Below, piece after piece: positions 15,680-23,191 of a DNA stretch of 28,471 nt. This DNA is from UBA1205 sp045598105. Lineage in GTDB: Bacteria; Bacteroidota; Bacteroidia; Bacteroidales; WCHB1-69. A program made the position numbers and the translations under genes. Positions within the stretch are counted from its first letter, which is position 1, and every line of letters starts with the position of its first letter. A model generated the notes under the pieces. That model worked only from the letters and a program-made list of their open reading frames with translations, did no database searches and was not told where the DNA came from. Location of the stretch: NCBI GenBank assembly GCA_045598105.1, contig JAZLLK010000071.1:1-28471 (forward strand), written 5' to 3'.

Positions 15680-16591
15680 TTATTTTTTTATATAGTTGTT
15701 ATATATATGTAATGCAGTGCGGGTGTTAATGTCATGACCGGGGTAGCAGGCCGTAATTTTTGCCTGTACAGGCATGCCTATTAAGGCCATATCTCCCATA
15801 ATATCCAGTAGCTTATGACGGGCTACCTCATTGTCAAAATGTAATTGCGTGTTCAATATGCCGCAGGGGGTTATTTTTATGTCACTTTTGCCAAAGCAAC
15901 GGCATACTTTTATTTTGTCCTCGTCACTTATGTCATTTTCTACATATATTATGGCATTTTCTACATCTCCTCCTTTAATAAGCCCCATCTTCATGAGCGG
16001 TAATATTTCATGTAAAAAACAAAAAGTGCGGCAAGGGGCTATTTGGGAAGGGTAGTCGCTTATATTGGTAAGCGTTGCCTGCTGATACCCCAGTACTTTG
16101 GTGTGAAAATTTACGGTAACATGTATGCTGAAATTATCTGCGGGCTCTATTAAAAATGAGGCGTCCGATGTTTCACTCTTATAACTGATGCTTTCCCCGG
16201 GTGTCCACACTTCCTGCTCTTCTTCTAATTCCTGTATGCCTTGCTGCTCTATAGCCTGCACATAAGGATCGGCATTGCCTGTGAGTATGGGAACTTCTTC
16301 TCCCGTAACGTATATTTTGGCATTGTATATGCCATAGCCTGCTAAGGCAGACATTAAGTGCTCTATGGTTTTTACCTCTGCCAGTTCGCCTTGGCGTATG
16401 GCCGTGCCCCTATTGGTGGAACTTACATTATATGCCAATGCTTTTATGCAGGGAGTAGAGGGTAAGTCTGCCCTATAAAATTGTATGCCGTGTCGTGCAG
16501 GTGCCGGCATACAGGTAACGCTCACCTTTTTTCCGCTGTGAAGACCTTTGCCTTCAAGTGTAAATTCGTGCTTGAGTGTTCTTTGCTTCAT
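15680..16591 (-). CDS. lpxC: UDP-3-O-acyl-GlcNAc deacetylase LpxC (no FabZ fusion)
   Basis: LpxC removes the N-acetyl group from UDP-3-O-acyl-GlcNAc, the committed step of lipid A synthesis, in the cytoplasm. The zinc ligands are visible: His78 (VKTIEHLMSALAGYG), His259 and Asp263 (NEVARHKLLDIMGDMALIG). Catalytic His286 lies in CYPGHDINTR and Glu77 precedes His78. At 303 residues it has the length of a single-domain enzyme and stops right after the second LpxC fold. Many Bacteroidota carry LpxC fused to FabZ (about 460 residues); here no FabZ part exists. It lies 16 nt downstream of an M23 peptidase gene and 6 nt upstream of ybaK. Confidence 0.96.
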   Translation of the reverse strand: MKQRTLKHEFTLEGKGLHSGKKVSVTCMPAPARHGIQFYRADLPSTPCIKALAYNVSSTNRGTAIRQGELAEVKTIEHLMSALAGYGIYNAKIYVTGEEVPILTGNADPYVQAIEQQGIQELEEEQEVWTPGESISYKSETSDASFLIEPADNFSIHVTVNFHTKVLGYQQATLTNISDYPSQIAPCRTFCFLHEILPLMKMGLIKGGDVENAIIYVENDISDEDKIKVCRCFGKSDIKITPCGILNTQLHFDNEVARHKLLDIMGDMALIGMPVQAKITACYPGHDINTRTALHIYNNYIKK

Positions 16592-16607
16592 ATTATATAT
16601 GTGTTTT

Positions 16608-17498
16608 CTATTCCAATTTTATTTTTCTGCCTAATGATAGTATGTCGCTTTCTTTCATGTTATTAAGCTGGCATAGCCTGCTTATGCTTACGCCATATCG
16701 CTTGGATATTTTATACAGGCTGTCACCCTGTACCACTATGTGATAGGTCTTTTTTACCGGAACCGCCGCCGGCTTGGAGGTAATAGCCGTATCGGTAGCT
16801 GTAGTATCGGAAAAATCCTCAAATAAATCACTCAGGCTTTCCTCCGGAACAGCCGCTACCATTGTAGCCGGCACACCACCTGCCCTAAACCGCTTATTCC
16901 GTATAGATAAAGTATCACTTACCAATTTTCTGTTAGGAACATCTATAATAGTGGTGGGGTTGAACGATTCATATAAAAACCGGGTTTCAAAATGCAGGTG
17001 CTCGGTGGTAGCACGGCCGGTGCGACCGGCCAAACCGATAAGTTCTCCCGCTTTTACCTGCTGATTCTCTTTTACACATAGTTTTGACAGGTGCGCATAA
17101 AAGGTCTCCAAGCCGTTAGCATGCCTTATTACCACCAACTTGCCGTATCCGTAATAACTTTCTTTAGCCATTCTTACTACACCATCCCATGCTGCCACTA
17201 TGCTGTCGCCTAAATTCTGTTTTAAATCTACACCTGTGTGCATTCTGCCTCCTCTAGGTCCGTAAGGTGATATTATTTTAGTGGATTTTACACAAGGAAA
17301 TACAAAATAATTTTCCCCTTCCGTATTCAATGGCAATATATAAGTGCCCGTTGTGAGCAGGCTACCGGGACGGGTATTGGTGCTGCTCCATGAATCTTTA
17401 TAATATTGCGAAGCCGGATATGGCTGTGCCTGCAATGTGAATATGGTGATAATGAATAATATAAACGTGTATATGTGTGTCAGTCCTTTTAACTTCAT
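16608..17498 (-). CDS. Secreted M23 metallopeptidase with C-terminal LysM
   Basis: A 296-residue cell-wall endopeptidase. I place the start at 17498 (MKLKGLTHIYTF), not at the upstream in-frame ATG at 17534: the shorter form begins with a clean signal peptide, and the -7 box at 17532-17539 covers the upstream ATG. The M23 (LytM) zinc site is complete: His87 and Asp91 (GGRMHTGVD), His136 (FYAHLSKL), and His167-Leu-His169 (TTEHLHFETR). A LysM repeat occupies about 252-296 (YHIVVQGDSLYKISKRYGVS). The LysM follows the peptidase, the reverse of NlpD. It heads a run with lpxC and ybaK, linking peptidoglycan turnover with lipid A synthesis. Confidence 0.93.
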   Translation of the reverse strand: MKLKGLTHIYTFILFIITIFTLQAQPYPASQYYKDSWSSTNTRPGSLLTTGTYILPLNTEGENYFVFPCVKSTKIISPYGPRGGRMHTGVDLKQNLGDSIVAAWDGVVRMAKESYYGYGKLVVIRHANGLETFYAHLSKLCVKENQQVKAGELIGLAGRTGRATTEHLHFETRFLYESFNPTTIIDVPNRKLVSDTLSIRNKRFRAGGVPATMVAAVPEESLSDLFEDFSDTTATDTAITSKPAAVPVKKTYHIVVQGDSLYKISKRYGVSISRLCQLNNMKESDILSLGRKIKLE

Positions 17499-17531
17499 GT
17501 AGCGTACGGGTTGATATTTATATATAAAAAG

Positions 17532-17539
17532 CAAAGATA
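17532..17539 (-). promoter_or_regulatory. -7 promoter box of the M23-lpxC run
   Basis: The minus strand reads TATCTTTG. It overlaps the upstream in-frame ATG at 17534, so transcription would begin downstream of that ATG; this decides for the start codon at 17498. Confidence 0.65.
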
Positions 17540-17629
17540 CTATTTTTTTTTGTTATAGAAGGCATGGCTTTATAGTTAATAATGCGATATTGTAAAAAAA
17601 AGGAAATACTATGTGTGTGGGCATAAAAA

Positions 17630-17653
17630 AGCAATCCCCCTAAGGTGATTGCT
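17630..17653 (-). terminator. Terminator of the tRNA-Ser/tRNA-Pro transcript
   Basis: AGCAATC and GATTGCT form a 7-bp stem, extended by a few G-C pairs in the loop. On the minus strand it is followed by TTTTTTATG. It lies about 15 nt beyond the 3' end of tRNA-Pro. Confidence 0.65.
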
Positions 17654-17667
17654 AATATATTTTTTAG

Positions 17668-17742
17668 TCGGGATAGCCTGATTCGAACAGGCGACCTCCT
17701 GCTCCCAAAGCAGGCGCGATGACCGGACTACGCTATATCCCG
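17668..17742 (-). tRNA. tRNA-Pro (TGG)
   Basis: The minus strand folds into a 75-nt cloverleaf with acceptor arms CGGGATA and TATCCCG, anticodon stem CCTGC/GCAGG around loop TTTGGGA (anticodon UGG), and T arm GCCTGTTCGAATCAGGC. The first base is C paired with G72, a tRNA-Pro hallmark, and the discriminator is A. It follows tRNA-Ser after 10 nt. Confidence 0.95.
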
Positions 17743-17752
17743 CCGAGGAATG

Positions 17753-17839
17753 CGGAGAAGGGGGGATTCGAACCCCCGGTACCCTATCGGATACGACAGT
17801 TTAGCAAACTGCTGGTTTAAGCCACTCACCCACCTCTCC
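17753..17839 (-). tRNA. tRNA-Ser (GCT)
   Basis: The minus strand folds into an 87-nt type II tRNA with a long variable arm (GTCGTATCCGATAGGGTAC region), as expected for Ser. The acceptor arms GGAGAGG and CTTCTCC pair with one G-U, the anticodon loop is TTGCTAA (GCU), and the discriminator is G. It is the first gene of the two-tRNA transcript. Confidence 0.95.
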
Positions 17840-17863
17840 GTGGGGTTATGTGATTACAAAGTG

Positions 17864-17871
17864 CAAAGGTA
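17864..17871 (-). promoter_or_regulatory. -7 promoter box of the tRNA-Ser/Pro transcript
   Basis: The minus strand reads TACCTTTG and continues GCACTTTGTAAT, identical over 19 nt to the tRNA-Cys promoter region. Between this box and the terminator at 18034 lies about 160 nt of AT-rich sequence in which I see no gene. Confidence 0.75.
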
Positions 17872-18033
17872 ACATTTTTTTTTAAGTAAAAGGCTCGTTT
17901 AAGCCAAAAATATTTTGTAAAAATTGTCAATTTTATTGTATAGTGTTGTATAGTAGATGTTTATATGGTTGTAAAATATAACTGTTCTTTCGTGAAGCAG
18001 GCCGCGGATATGGTATAGCAAGTGTATGAAAAA

Positions 18034-18067
18034 TTAAGCATTGTCATGGGGACATGACAATGCTTAA
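18034..18067 (-). terminator. Terminator after the zinc-ribbon protein gene
   Basis: TTAAGCATTGTCATG and CATGACAATGCTTAA form a perfect 15-bp stem with a 4-nt loop (GGGA), about 22 nt after the stop at 18090. The minus-strand tail is a short T-run (TTTTTC). Confidence 0.8.
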
Positions 18068-18089
18068 GAATATGAAAAAAATAATGTGA

Positions 18090-18905
18090 TTATTTCTTGG
18101 CTAATTCAGCTATTTCATCATCTACCAATATTCTTCCGCAAAATTCGCACACTATTACTTTTTTGTGCATTTTTATGTCTAATTGGCGTTGAGGAGCTAT
18201 TTTGCTGAAGCAACCGCCACAGGCATTACGCTCTATTTTAACGGTGGCAAGGCCGTTACGCATGCCCTTGCGTATGCGATTGAAAGCAGTGAGCATTCTG
18301 GGCTCTACACATTTTTCCTGCTCTTCCACTTTTACTCTTAAGGTATTTTCTTCTTCCTGCTTTTCCGATATGATATCATCTAATTCCTCTTTCTTGCTTT
18401 TCAGCGTTTCCTGACAGGAAACCAATTCGGCTTGCAATGCGGTGATGTCACTTTGCTTAACGGCTATTTTCTCTTTTATTTCGTTTATTTTCTTTTCATT
18501 CACTTTTACGTCTAGTTCTTCGTATTCTATTTCCTTGCTTAGGGCATCGTATTCACGATTGTTACGGACGGTATTAAGCTGTTCTTTGTATTTTACCGTT
18601 AAAGCTTGTGATTTTTCTATAGCGTCTTTATATGCACGAATTTGCCGTTCTAATTCGTTTACATTTTCCTGATATTTGTCCAAACGGGTTTGCATACCCA
18701 AACATTCATCTTCCAAGTCATTTACTTCCAAGGGAAGCTCACCTCTTTCTATGAGTATTTTGTCTATAGCGGAATGTGTGGTTTGTAACCTGTATAAGGC
18801 AACCAATGTATTCATAACATTGTTGTCTGCACTATTTTCTTCTGTGTGAGTGCTTGTTACCACTTTTACTTCGTTAGCTTCGTTTGTCTTTTTTGCTGTG
18901 GCCAT
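18090..18905 (-). CDS. Coiled-coil protein with C-terminal C4 zinc ribbon
   Basis: A 271-residue cytoplasmic protein. Residues about 30-210 are a nearly continuous coiled coil rich in Glu, Lys and Gln, including the conserved VRNNREYDALSKEIE turn (about 112-126). The C terminus carries a zinc ribbon with CGGC (229-232) and CEFC (253-256). This is the layout of the CT398/YacG-like 'C4-type zinc ribbon' family (PF02591) found across bacteria, often next to Nif3-family genes, as here: it begins 23 nt after the Nif3 stop. Its role is unclear; chlamydial CT398 has been linked to RNA polymerase sigma-54 and type III secretion. The N-terminal 20 residues are low-complexity and possibly disordered. 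Confidence 0.9.
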   Translation of the reverse strand: MATAKKTNEANEVKVVTSTHTEENSADNNVMNTLVALYRLQTTHSAIDKILIERGELPLEVNDLEDECLGMQTRLDKYQENVNELERQIRAYKDAIEKSQALTVKYKEQLNTVRNNREYDALSKEIEYEELDVKVNEKKINEIKEKIAVKQSDITALQAELVSCQETLKSKKEELDDIISEKQEEENTLRVKVEEQEKCVEPRMLTAFNRIRKGMRNGLATVKIERNACGGCFSKIAPQRQLDIKMHKKVIVCEFCGRILVDDEIAELAKK

Positions 18906-18928
18906 TTTTATATGTATAAAGTTATTAT

Positions 18929-20041
18929 CTAAAAAATACTAACGGGATTTTTCTCCCGTAAAGAAACTGCAAAATTACTAAATTTTTTAATAAGTTGGTC
19001 AAAAATTAAATATTTTGTTTGAATTTCGCTTTCATAGTGCCCTATATCGGCTAGTATAATGCTGTTTTGATAGTCTATATAATGGTTGTGCCTGAATTCG
19101 GCCGATATAAAAATATCAGCATTCGCATGTATGGCATCGGGTATTAAAAATGCGCCACTGCCACCGCATATAGCTATTTTTTGTATTTTTTTCTGCACGT
19201 TGCAGGCCGAATACTTAAAATGTATCAAATTCATGTTTTGTTGCATCATTGCAAAAAAATCTTTCACCTTTACAGCTTGCGGCAATTTGCCTATCATGCC
19301 ACTTCCCACCATAGCATGAGCGTTACATAGCGGATATATATCGTAAGCAGGTTCTTCATAAGGATGTGCCTGTAGCAGGGCTTGTATGGCGTGATGCTGC
19401 AGATAGTCCGGTAATATGGTGCTAATGAGTGTTTCGGGTTCCTCATGCAGGGTAAAACTTTCTCCTATATATGGTCGGGCATTGGCTAAAGCTCTAAAAG
19501 TACCGGTGCCTTGAATATTGTAACTGCAATTGTCATAGTTTCCTACATGCCCACACCCTGCTTCAAATAGTGCCTGCTTTACCTTGTTGGCATGAGAGTG
19601 GGGTACATATACGGCCAATTTTACCAGCCTGTGTTCCACAGGATGCAGTATGCTACATTGTTCCATGCCCAAAAGTTGGGCAAATTTGGCATTAACACCA
19701 TTAAGCATGTTGTCTAAATTAGTGTGCATGGCATACACATTAATGTGATGCTCTATGGCCATGGTGAGCAATTTTACGGCCGGTGTATTCCCCGAAAACT
19801 TTTTCATGGCATTGAAAATCATGGGATGATGACTTATAATCAAGTTCGCCTGCATGTCTATGGCTTCCTGCATTACTGTCTCCGTAACGTCCAAACATAT
19901 AAGTCCTTTCATGTATTTGTCGTTACTATTGCCTACTATAAGCCCGGCGTTGTCGTATGACTCCTGATAGGATGCAGGCGCCTGCTGCTCCAAATATTGT
20001 ATGATGTCACTTATGTGTATGTCTGTTGTTTTTCGGCTCAT
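18929..20041 (-). CDS. Nif3-like dinuclear metal-centre protein
   Basis: A 370-residue protein of the NIF3/YqfO family, which forms hexameric toroids with a two-metal site per subunit. Metal-binding residues are visible: His71-His72 (LIISHHPMIF), His106 and Asp110 (MHTNLDNML), and the C-terminal GHYESE motif (about 334-339). The length shows that it carries the extra central domain (about 130-240, PII/CutA-like fold) seen in YqfO but not in the short E. coli YbgI. The biochemical role is unsettled; a GTP cyclohydrolase I type 2 label is often used without firm support. It is cotranscribed with the zinc-ribbon gene. A TAATTTTG -7 box at 20097-20104 precedes it. Confidence 0.93.
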   Translation of the reverse strand: MSRKTTDIHISDIIQYLEQQAPASYQESYDNAGLIVGNSNDKYMKGLICLDVTETVMQEAIDMQANLIISHHPMIFNAMKKFSGNTPAVKLLTMAIEHHINVYAMHTNLDNMLNGVNAKFAQLLGMEQCSILHPVEHRLVKLAVYVPHSHANKVKQALFEAGCGHVGNYDNCSYNIQGTGTFRALANARPYIGESFTLHEEPETLISTILPDYLQHHAIQALLQAHPYEEPAYDIYPLCNAHAMVGSGMIGKLPQAVKVKDFFAMMQQNMNLIHFKYSACNVQKKIQKIAICGGSGAFLIPDAIHANADIFISAEFRHNHYIDYQNSIILADIGHYESEIQTKYLIFDQLIKKFSNFAVSLREKNPVSIF

Positions 20042-20096
20042 GATTGCATTTTTTTGTCTTATTATGTATAACGAATATTTTTCTTGCTTATTTTGC

Positions 20097-20104
20097 CAAA
20101 ATTA
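20097..20104 (-). promoter_or_regulatory. -7 promoter box of the Nif3 gene
   Basis: The minus strand reads TAATTTTG (fits TAnnTTTG), 55 nt upstream of the Nif3 start. A weaker plus-strand box (TACTTTAG, 20118-20125) that could serve lpxK lies just beyond, so the two divergent promoters would nearly overlap. Confidence 0.45.
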
Positions 20105-20201
20105 AAAAAAAAAATGGTACTTTAGCAAAAATTTTTTTTAAAATTTTAAACAAATAAAGAGAGTTTTATAATATATTGACAATAAATATTTTAGTGTGTA
20201 A

Positions 20202-21239
20202 ATGAGGTCGCTGCTATTACCGATTTCCTTTCTTTGGGGATGTATAATGCATTTGCGAAGGAAGTATTTTAACCTCAAAGGCAGAATATCGTTTGATATA
20301 CCTGTTATTTGTGTGGGGAATTTGTGTATGGGCGGTTCCGGTAAAACACCGCATGTGGAATACCTTATTCGTTTATTGTCAAAGGATAGAAATGTGGCCA
20401 CATTGTCACGCGGGTATGGCAGAAATACCAGGGGCTTTCTGCTGGCTGACAGTCGCTCTACCGTGCATGATATAGGTGATGAGCCATTGTCATATTATAA
20501 AAAATACCCTTCCGTTACGGTAGCAGTGTGTGAAGATAGAGTAGCAGGAGTACGTAATATTATTAGTGCATTGCCCGAAACCGATGTGCTCATTTTAGAT
20601 GATGCATATCAGCATTTGGCTATTAAGGCCGGATTGAACGTGTTGCTTACCGATTATTACAGCATATATCCTAAGGATACGGTGGTTCCGTCAGGTTATT
20701 TGCGGGAGTGGCCTTCGGCCGCGAATGAAGCCGATATCATTATCATTACCAAAACACCTAAGGTAATGACCCGCATGGATGAAGCCTTATTGCGGGAACT
20801 TATTAAGCCGCAAGAACATCAGCAATTGTATTTTTCCTATATAGAGTTTGGAATCATGACCCCGCTTACCGAAGTGGCTGCCGGCATACCCGTATCCACT
20901 ATTAAAAGCGTGGTAACCCTCACCGGCATAGCCAATCCTTATCCTTTAATAGAGCATTTGGATTCCTATTTTGAAAAGGAGCATATTATATGTTCCGATC
21001 ATCATCAGTTTACGGTAAAAGATATAGAGAAGGTAAAGCAGACTTTAGACAGGTTGCTTACCCATAATAAAGCCGTGGTTACCACCGAAAAAGATGCTAT
21101 GCGGCTTATGAGCAGTGACCTTATGGAATATGTAAAGCCCTTGCCGCTGTTCTATATACCTATAGAAGTAAGAATGCATAATAATTGTAAGCAGGCATTT
21201 GATAAGCAGATTATAGATTATGTTGAAAAAAATAAATGA
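20202..21239 (+). CDS. lpxK: Tetraacyldisaccharide 4'-kinase LpxK
   Basis: LpxK phosphorylates the 4' position of the lipid A disaccharide to give lipid IVA at the inner membrane. The 345-residue length is typical. The N terminus is a hydrophobic membrane-anchoring helix (about 1-18, LLLPISFLWGCIMHL). The P-loop is GGSGKTP (44-50) in the family-specific context PVICVGNLCMGGSGKTP. A second conserved stretch is LILDDAYQH (about 126-134; DDGFQH in proteobacteria). STVHDIGDEP matches the conserved GDEP motif. It leads a plus-strand run with PNP, delta' and the ABC-F gene, and overlaps the next gene by 20 nt. Confidence 0.95.
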   Translation: MRSLLLPISFLWGCIMHLRRKYFNLKGRISFDIPVICVGNLCMGGSGKTPHVEYLIRLLSKDRNVATLSRGYGRNTRGFLLADSRSTVHDIGDEPLSYYKKYPSVTVAVCEDRVAGVRNIISALPETDVLILDDAYQHLAIKAGLNVLLTDYYSIYPKDTVVPSGYLREWPSAANEADIIIITKTPKVMTRMDEALLRELIKPQEHQQLYFSYIEFGIMTPLTEVAAGIPVSTIKSVVTLTGIANPYPLIEHLDSYFEKEHIICSDHHQFTVKDIEKVKQTLDRLLTHNKAVVTTEKDAMRLMSSDLMEYVKPLPLFYIPIEVRMHNNCKQAFDKQIIDYVEKNK

Positions 21240-22032
21240 AACAGCCGAATTTTTAATCCGGCGTATGGGACATGAAGCCCGTATTGCCATAGTGTTAGGA
21301 TCGGGCTTGAATAACCTGGTACAAGATATACATACAGAAGTATCAATAGATTACATGGATATTCCTCATTTCCCGGTTTCTACCGTGGAAGGGCATGCGG
21401 GTAAGCTTATATATGGTACCCTTAACGGGGTAAAGGTAGTGGCCATGCAGGGGCGTGTTCATTATTATGAAGGATATGATATGGAGCAGGTTACATTTCC
21501 TATACGGGTGTTCAAGGCTATGGGAATACATACGGTAATATTGTCTAACGCCTCCGGCGGTATGAACCCCATATATAAAGTAGGTGATATAGTTATTATC
21601 ACCGACCATATTAACAAATTTCCCGAAAATCCGCTGCGAGGTAAAAATGAGGACAGCCTGGGGGCACGTTTTCCTGATATGAGTGAGGTGTATAGCCATG
21701 AATTGGTCATTAAGGCCGAATCCATAGCACAAAAATACGGCATAGCCTGTCATAAAGGTGTGTATGTGGGTACTCAGGGGCCTAATTTTGAAACGCCTGC
21801 CGAATATCGTATGTTCCGTATTATAGGTGGCGATTGCGTAGGCATGTCCACCGTGCCCGAGGCAATAGTGGCTCATCACGGTGGTATGAATTGTGTGGCT
21901 TTTTCGGTTATTTCCGATTTGGGTATAGCCGGTGTGGTAGAAAAGGTGTCACATAAGGAAGTGCTTAACTCGGTGAATGTGGCTGAGCCCAAATTACGTA
22001 TAATAGTAAAAGAATTGGTAAAAGAAATATAA
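21220..22032 (+). CDS. punA: Trimeric purine nucleoside phosphorylase
   Basis: A 270-residue enzyme of the trimeric PNP family (about 270-290 residues), which cleaves purine nucleosides with phosphate in salvage. Phosphate-binding Gly/Ser (VLGSGLNN, 25-32), EGHAGK (57-62) and RVHYYEGY (79-86) are visible. SNASGGMN lies near 110, followed by the base-binding Glu in GPNFETPAE and the ribose/phosphate segment GMSTVPE (about 212-218). At the base pocket the sequence is SVISDLG, with Asp233 where mammalian PNP has Asn243; see findings. Its ATG lies inside the end of lpxK, which suggests coupled translation. Alternative starts are not needed: MLKKINETAEFL matches the usual N-terminal helix. Confidence 0.93.
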   Translation: MLKKINETAEFLIRRMGHEARIAIVLGSGLNNLVQDIHTEVSIDYMDIPHFPVSTVEGHAGKLIYGTLNGVKVVAMQGRVHYYEGYDMEQVTFPIRVFKAMGIHTVILSNASGGMNPIYKVGDIVIITDHINKFPENPLRGKNEDSLGARFPDMSEVYSHELVIKAESIAQKYGIACHKGVYVGTQGPNFETPAEYRMFRIIGGDCVGMSTVPEAIVAHHGGMNCVAFSVISDLGIAGVVEKVSHKEVLNSVNVAEPKLRIIVKELVKEI

Positions 22033-22036
22033 GTAT

Positions 22037-23179
22037 ATGTTGTTCTCTGAAGTATTGGTACCTCAGCAGGTAAAAACCAAACTGATAAATACGGCCAAAA
22101 GTAATCGTGTGAGTCATGCCCAATTATTCCTGTGCCAGGAAGGCATGCCGGGTTTGGCTTTGGCCTGGGCATATTGTCAATACCTTATGTGCCAATATCA
22201 TGATAATCACGATGACTCCTGTGGCGAATGCCCTTCCTGCAAAAAAGTAGCGGGTATAGCTCATGCGGACTTGCATTTTATATTCCCTAACGGAGGTAAA
22301 GATAGTGTGTGTACTAAGTTCTACGAGGAGTGGCGGCATATAATGCATGAAAAACATGCAATGTTTTCCCTGCAGGAATGGGCTGATTGTATAGGTGAAC
22401 GTTCCCTTGCCATTAATGTGCGTGATATAGCTTATTTAATAAGCCTTATGCAGTCTAAGCCTTATGAGGCAGATGGAAGATATATTATAATGTGGCTTCC
22501 GGAGCTGATGAATGAAACCGCTGCCAATAAATTACTTAAAACACTGGAAGAACCTGATGGCAAAACAGTTATTATTATGGTAACTGAAAATACCGACAAG
22601 ATATTGCCTACCATATTGTCGCGTGCTCAATTGCTTAAAATAAATAAGTTTCCCATACATGATTACATACGCGTGGTGAGTGAACAGGTGGAATGCACTG
22701 ACGACGTGGCTGCTGAAATAGGCTATATGACCAATTTTAATATTCAAAAGGCTGTTACATTGGGTATGAATGTGGTAGATACCGAAAATTTTACCCGCTT
22801 TGTTACCATGATGCGTTTAGCCTATGCATTGTATAATATTCCGGCCAATAAGGTTGACTTTACTGCTGTAGAAAAGTGGGTAGCACAGTGTGATTCGCTG
22901 AGTAAAGAATCAACATACGCGTATTTTAATTATGCCCTCACCATGGTGAGAAAATGTATGCTCATTAATGCCGATAGTTCCTCTCTTATAAGGTCTTCAC
23001 AGGAGGAAGAAAAATTCTTGTCGGCATTTTCCCCTTTTGTGCATTTAGGTAACGGCCGCCAAATAATGGAAGTGCTGGATAATGCCATAAAAGACATGAA
23101 AGTGTATAATGCCAATCAAAAAATGACATTTTGTGACGTGCTGTTACAAATAGGAAGGCTATTGGTTAAAAAACAATAA
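22037..23179 (+). CDS. holB: DNA polymerase III delta' subunit (clamp loader)
   Basis: A 380-residue AAA+-type clamp-loader subunit. The N terminus has the family layout: FSEVLVPQQVKTKLI, then SHAQLFLCQEGMPGLALA, where the P-loop is degenerate as usual for delta', which does not bind ATP. Zinc-finger cysteines are at 52, 62, 65 and 68 (CGECPSCKK). ADLHFIFP follows, then DVRDIAYL-like INVRDIAYLISLMQSKPYE, MNETAANKLLKTLEEP (about 155-170) and the ILSRAQ motif (about 192-197), which stands in the place of the SRC arginine-finger motif. The C-terminal part is a helical collar. It starts 4 nt after the PNP stop, in a close-packed operon. Confidence 0.9.
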   Translation: MLFSEVLVPQQVKTKLINTAKSNRVSHAQLFLCQEGMPGLALAWAYCQYLMCQYHDNHDDSCGECPSCKKVAGIAHADLHFIFPNGGKDSVCTKFYEEWRHIMHEKHAMFSLQEWADCIGERSLAINVRDIAYLISLMQSKPYEADGRYIIMWLPELMNETAANKLLKTLEEPDGKTVIIMVTENTDKILPTILSRAQLLKINKFPIHDYIRVVSEQVECTDDVAAEIGYMTNFNIQKAVTLGMNVVDTENFTRFVTMMRLAYALYNIPANKVDFTAVEKWVAQCDSLSKESTYAYFNYALTMVRKCMLINADSSSLIRSSQEEEKFLSAFSPFVHLGNGRQIMEVLDNAIKDMKVYNANQKMTFCDVLLQIGRLLVKKQ

Positions 23180-23191
23180 TACCCGACATAC

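Noticed and set aside
17499..17534. Twelve-residue upstream extension of the M23 peptidase
   Set aside because: The -7 box overlaps the upstream ATG, and the extension would bury the signal peptide behind MLFIYKYQPVRY.
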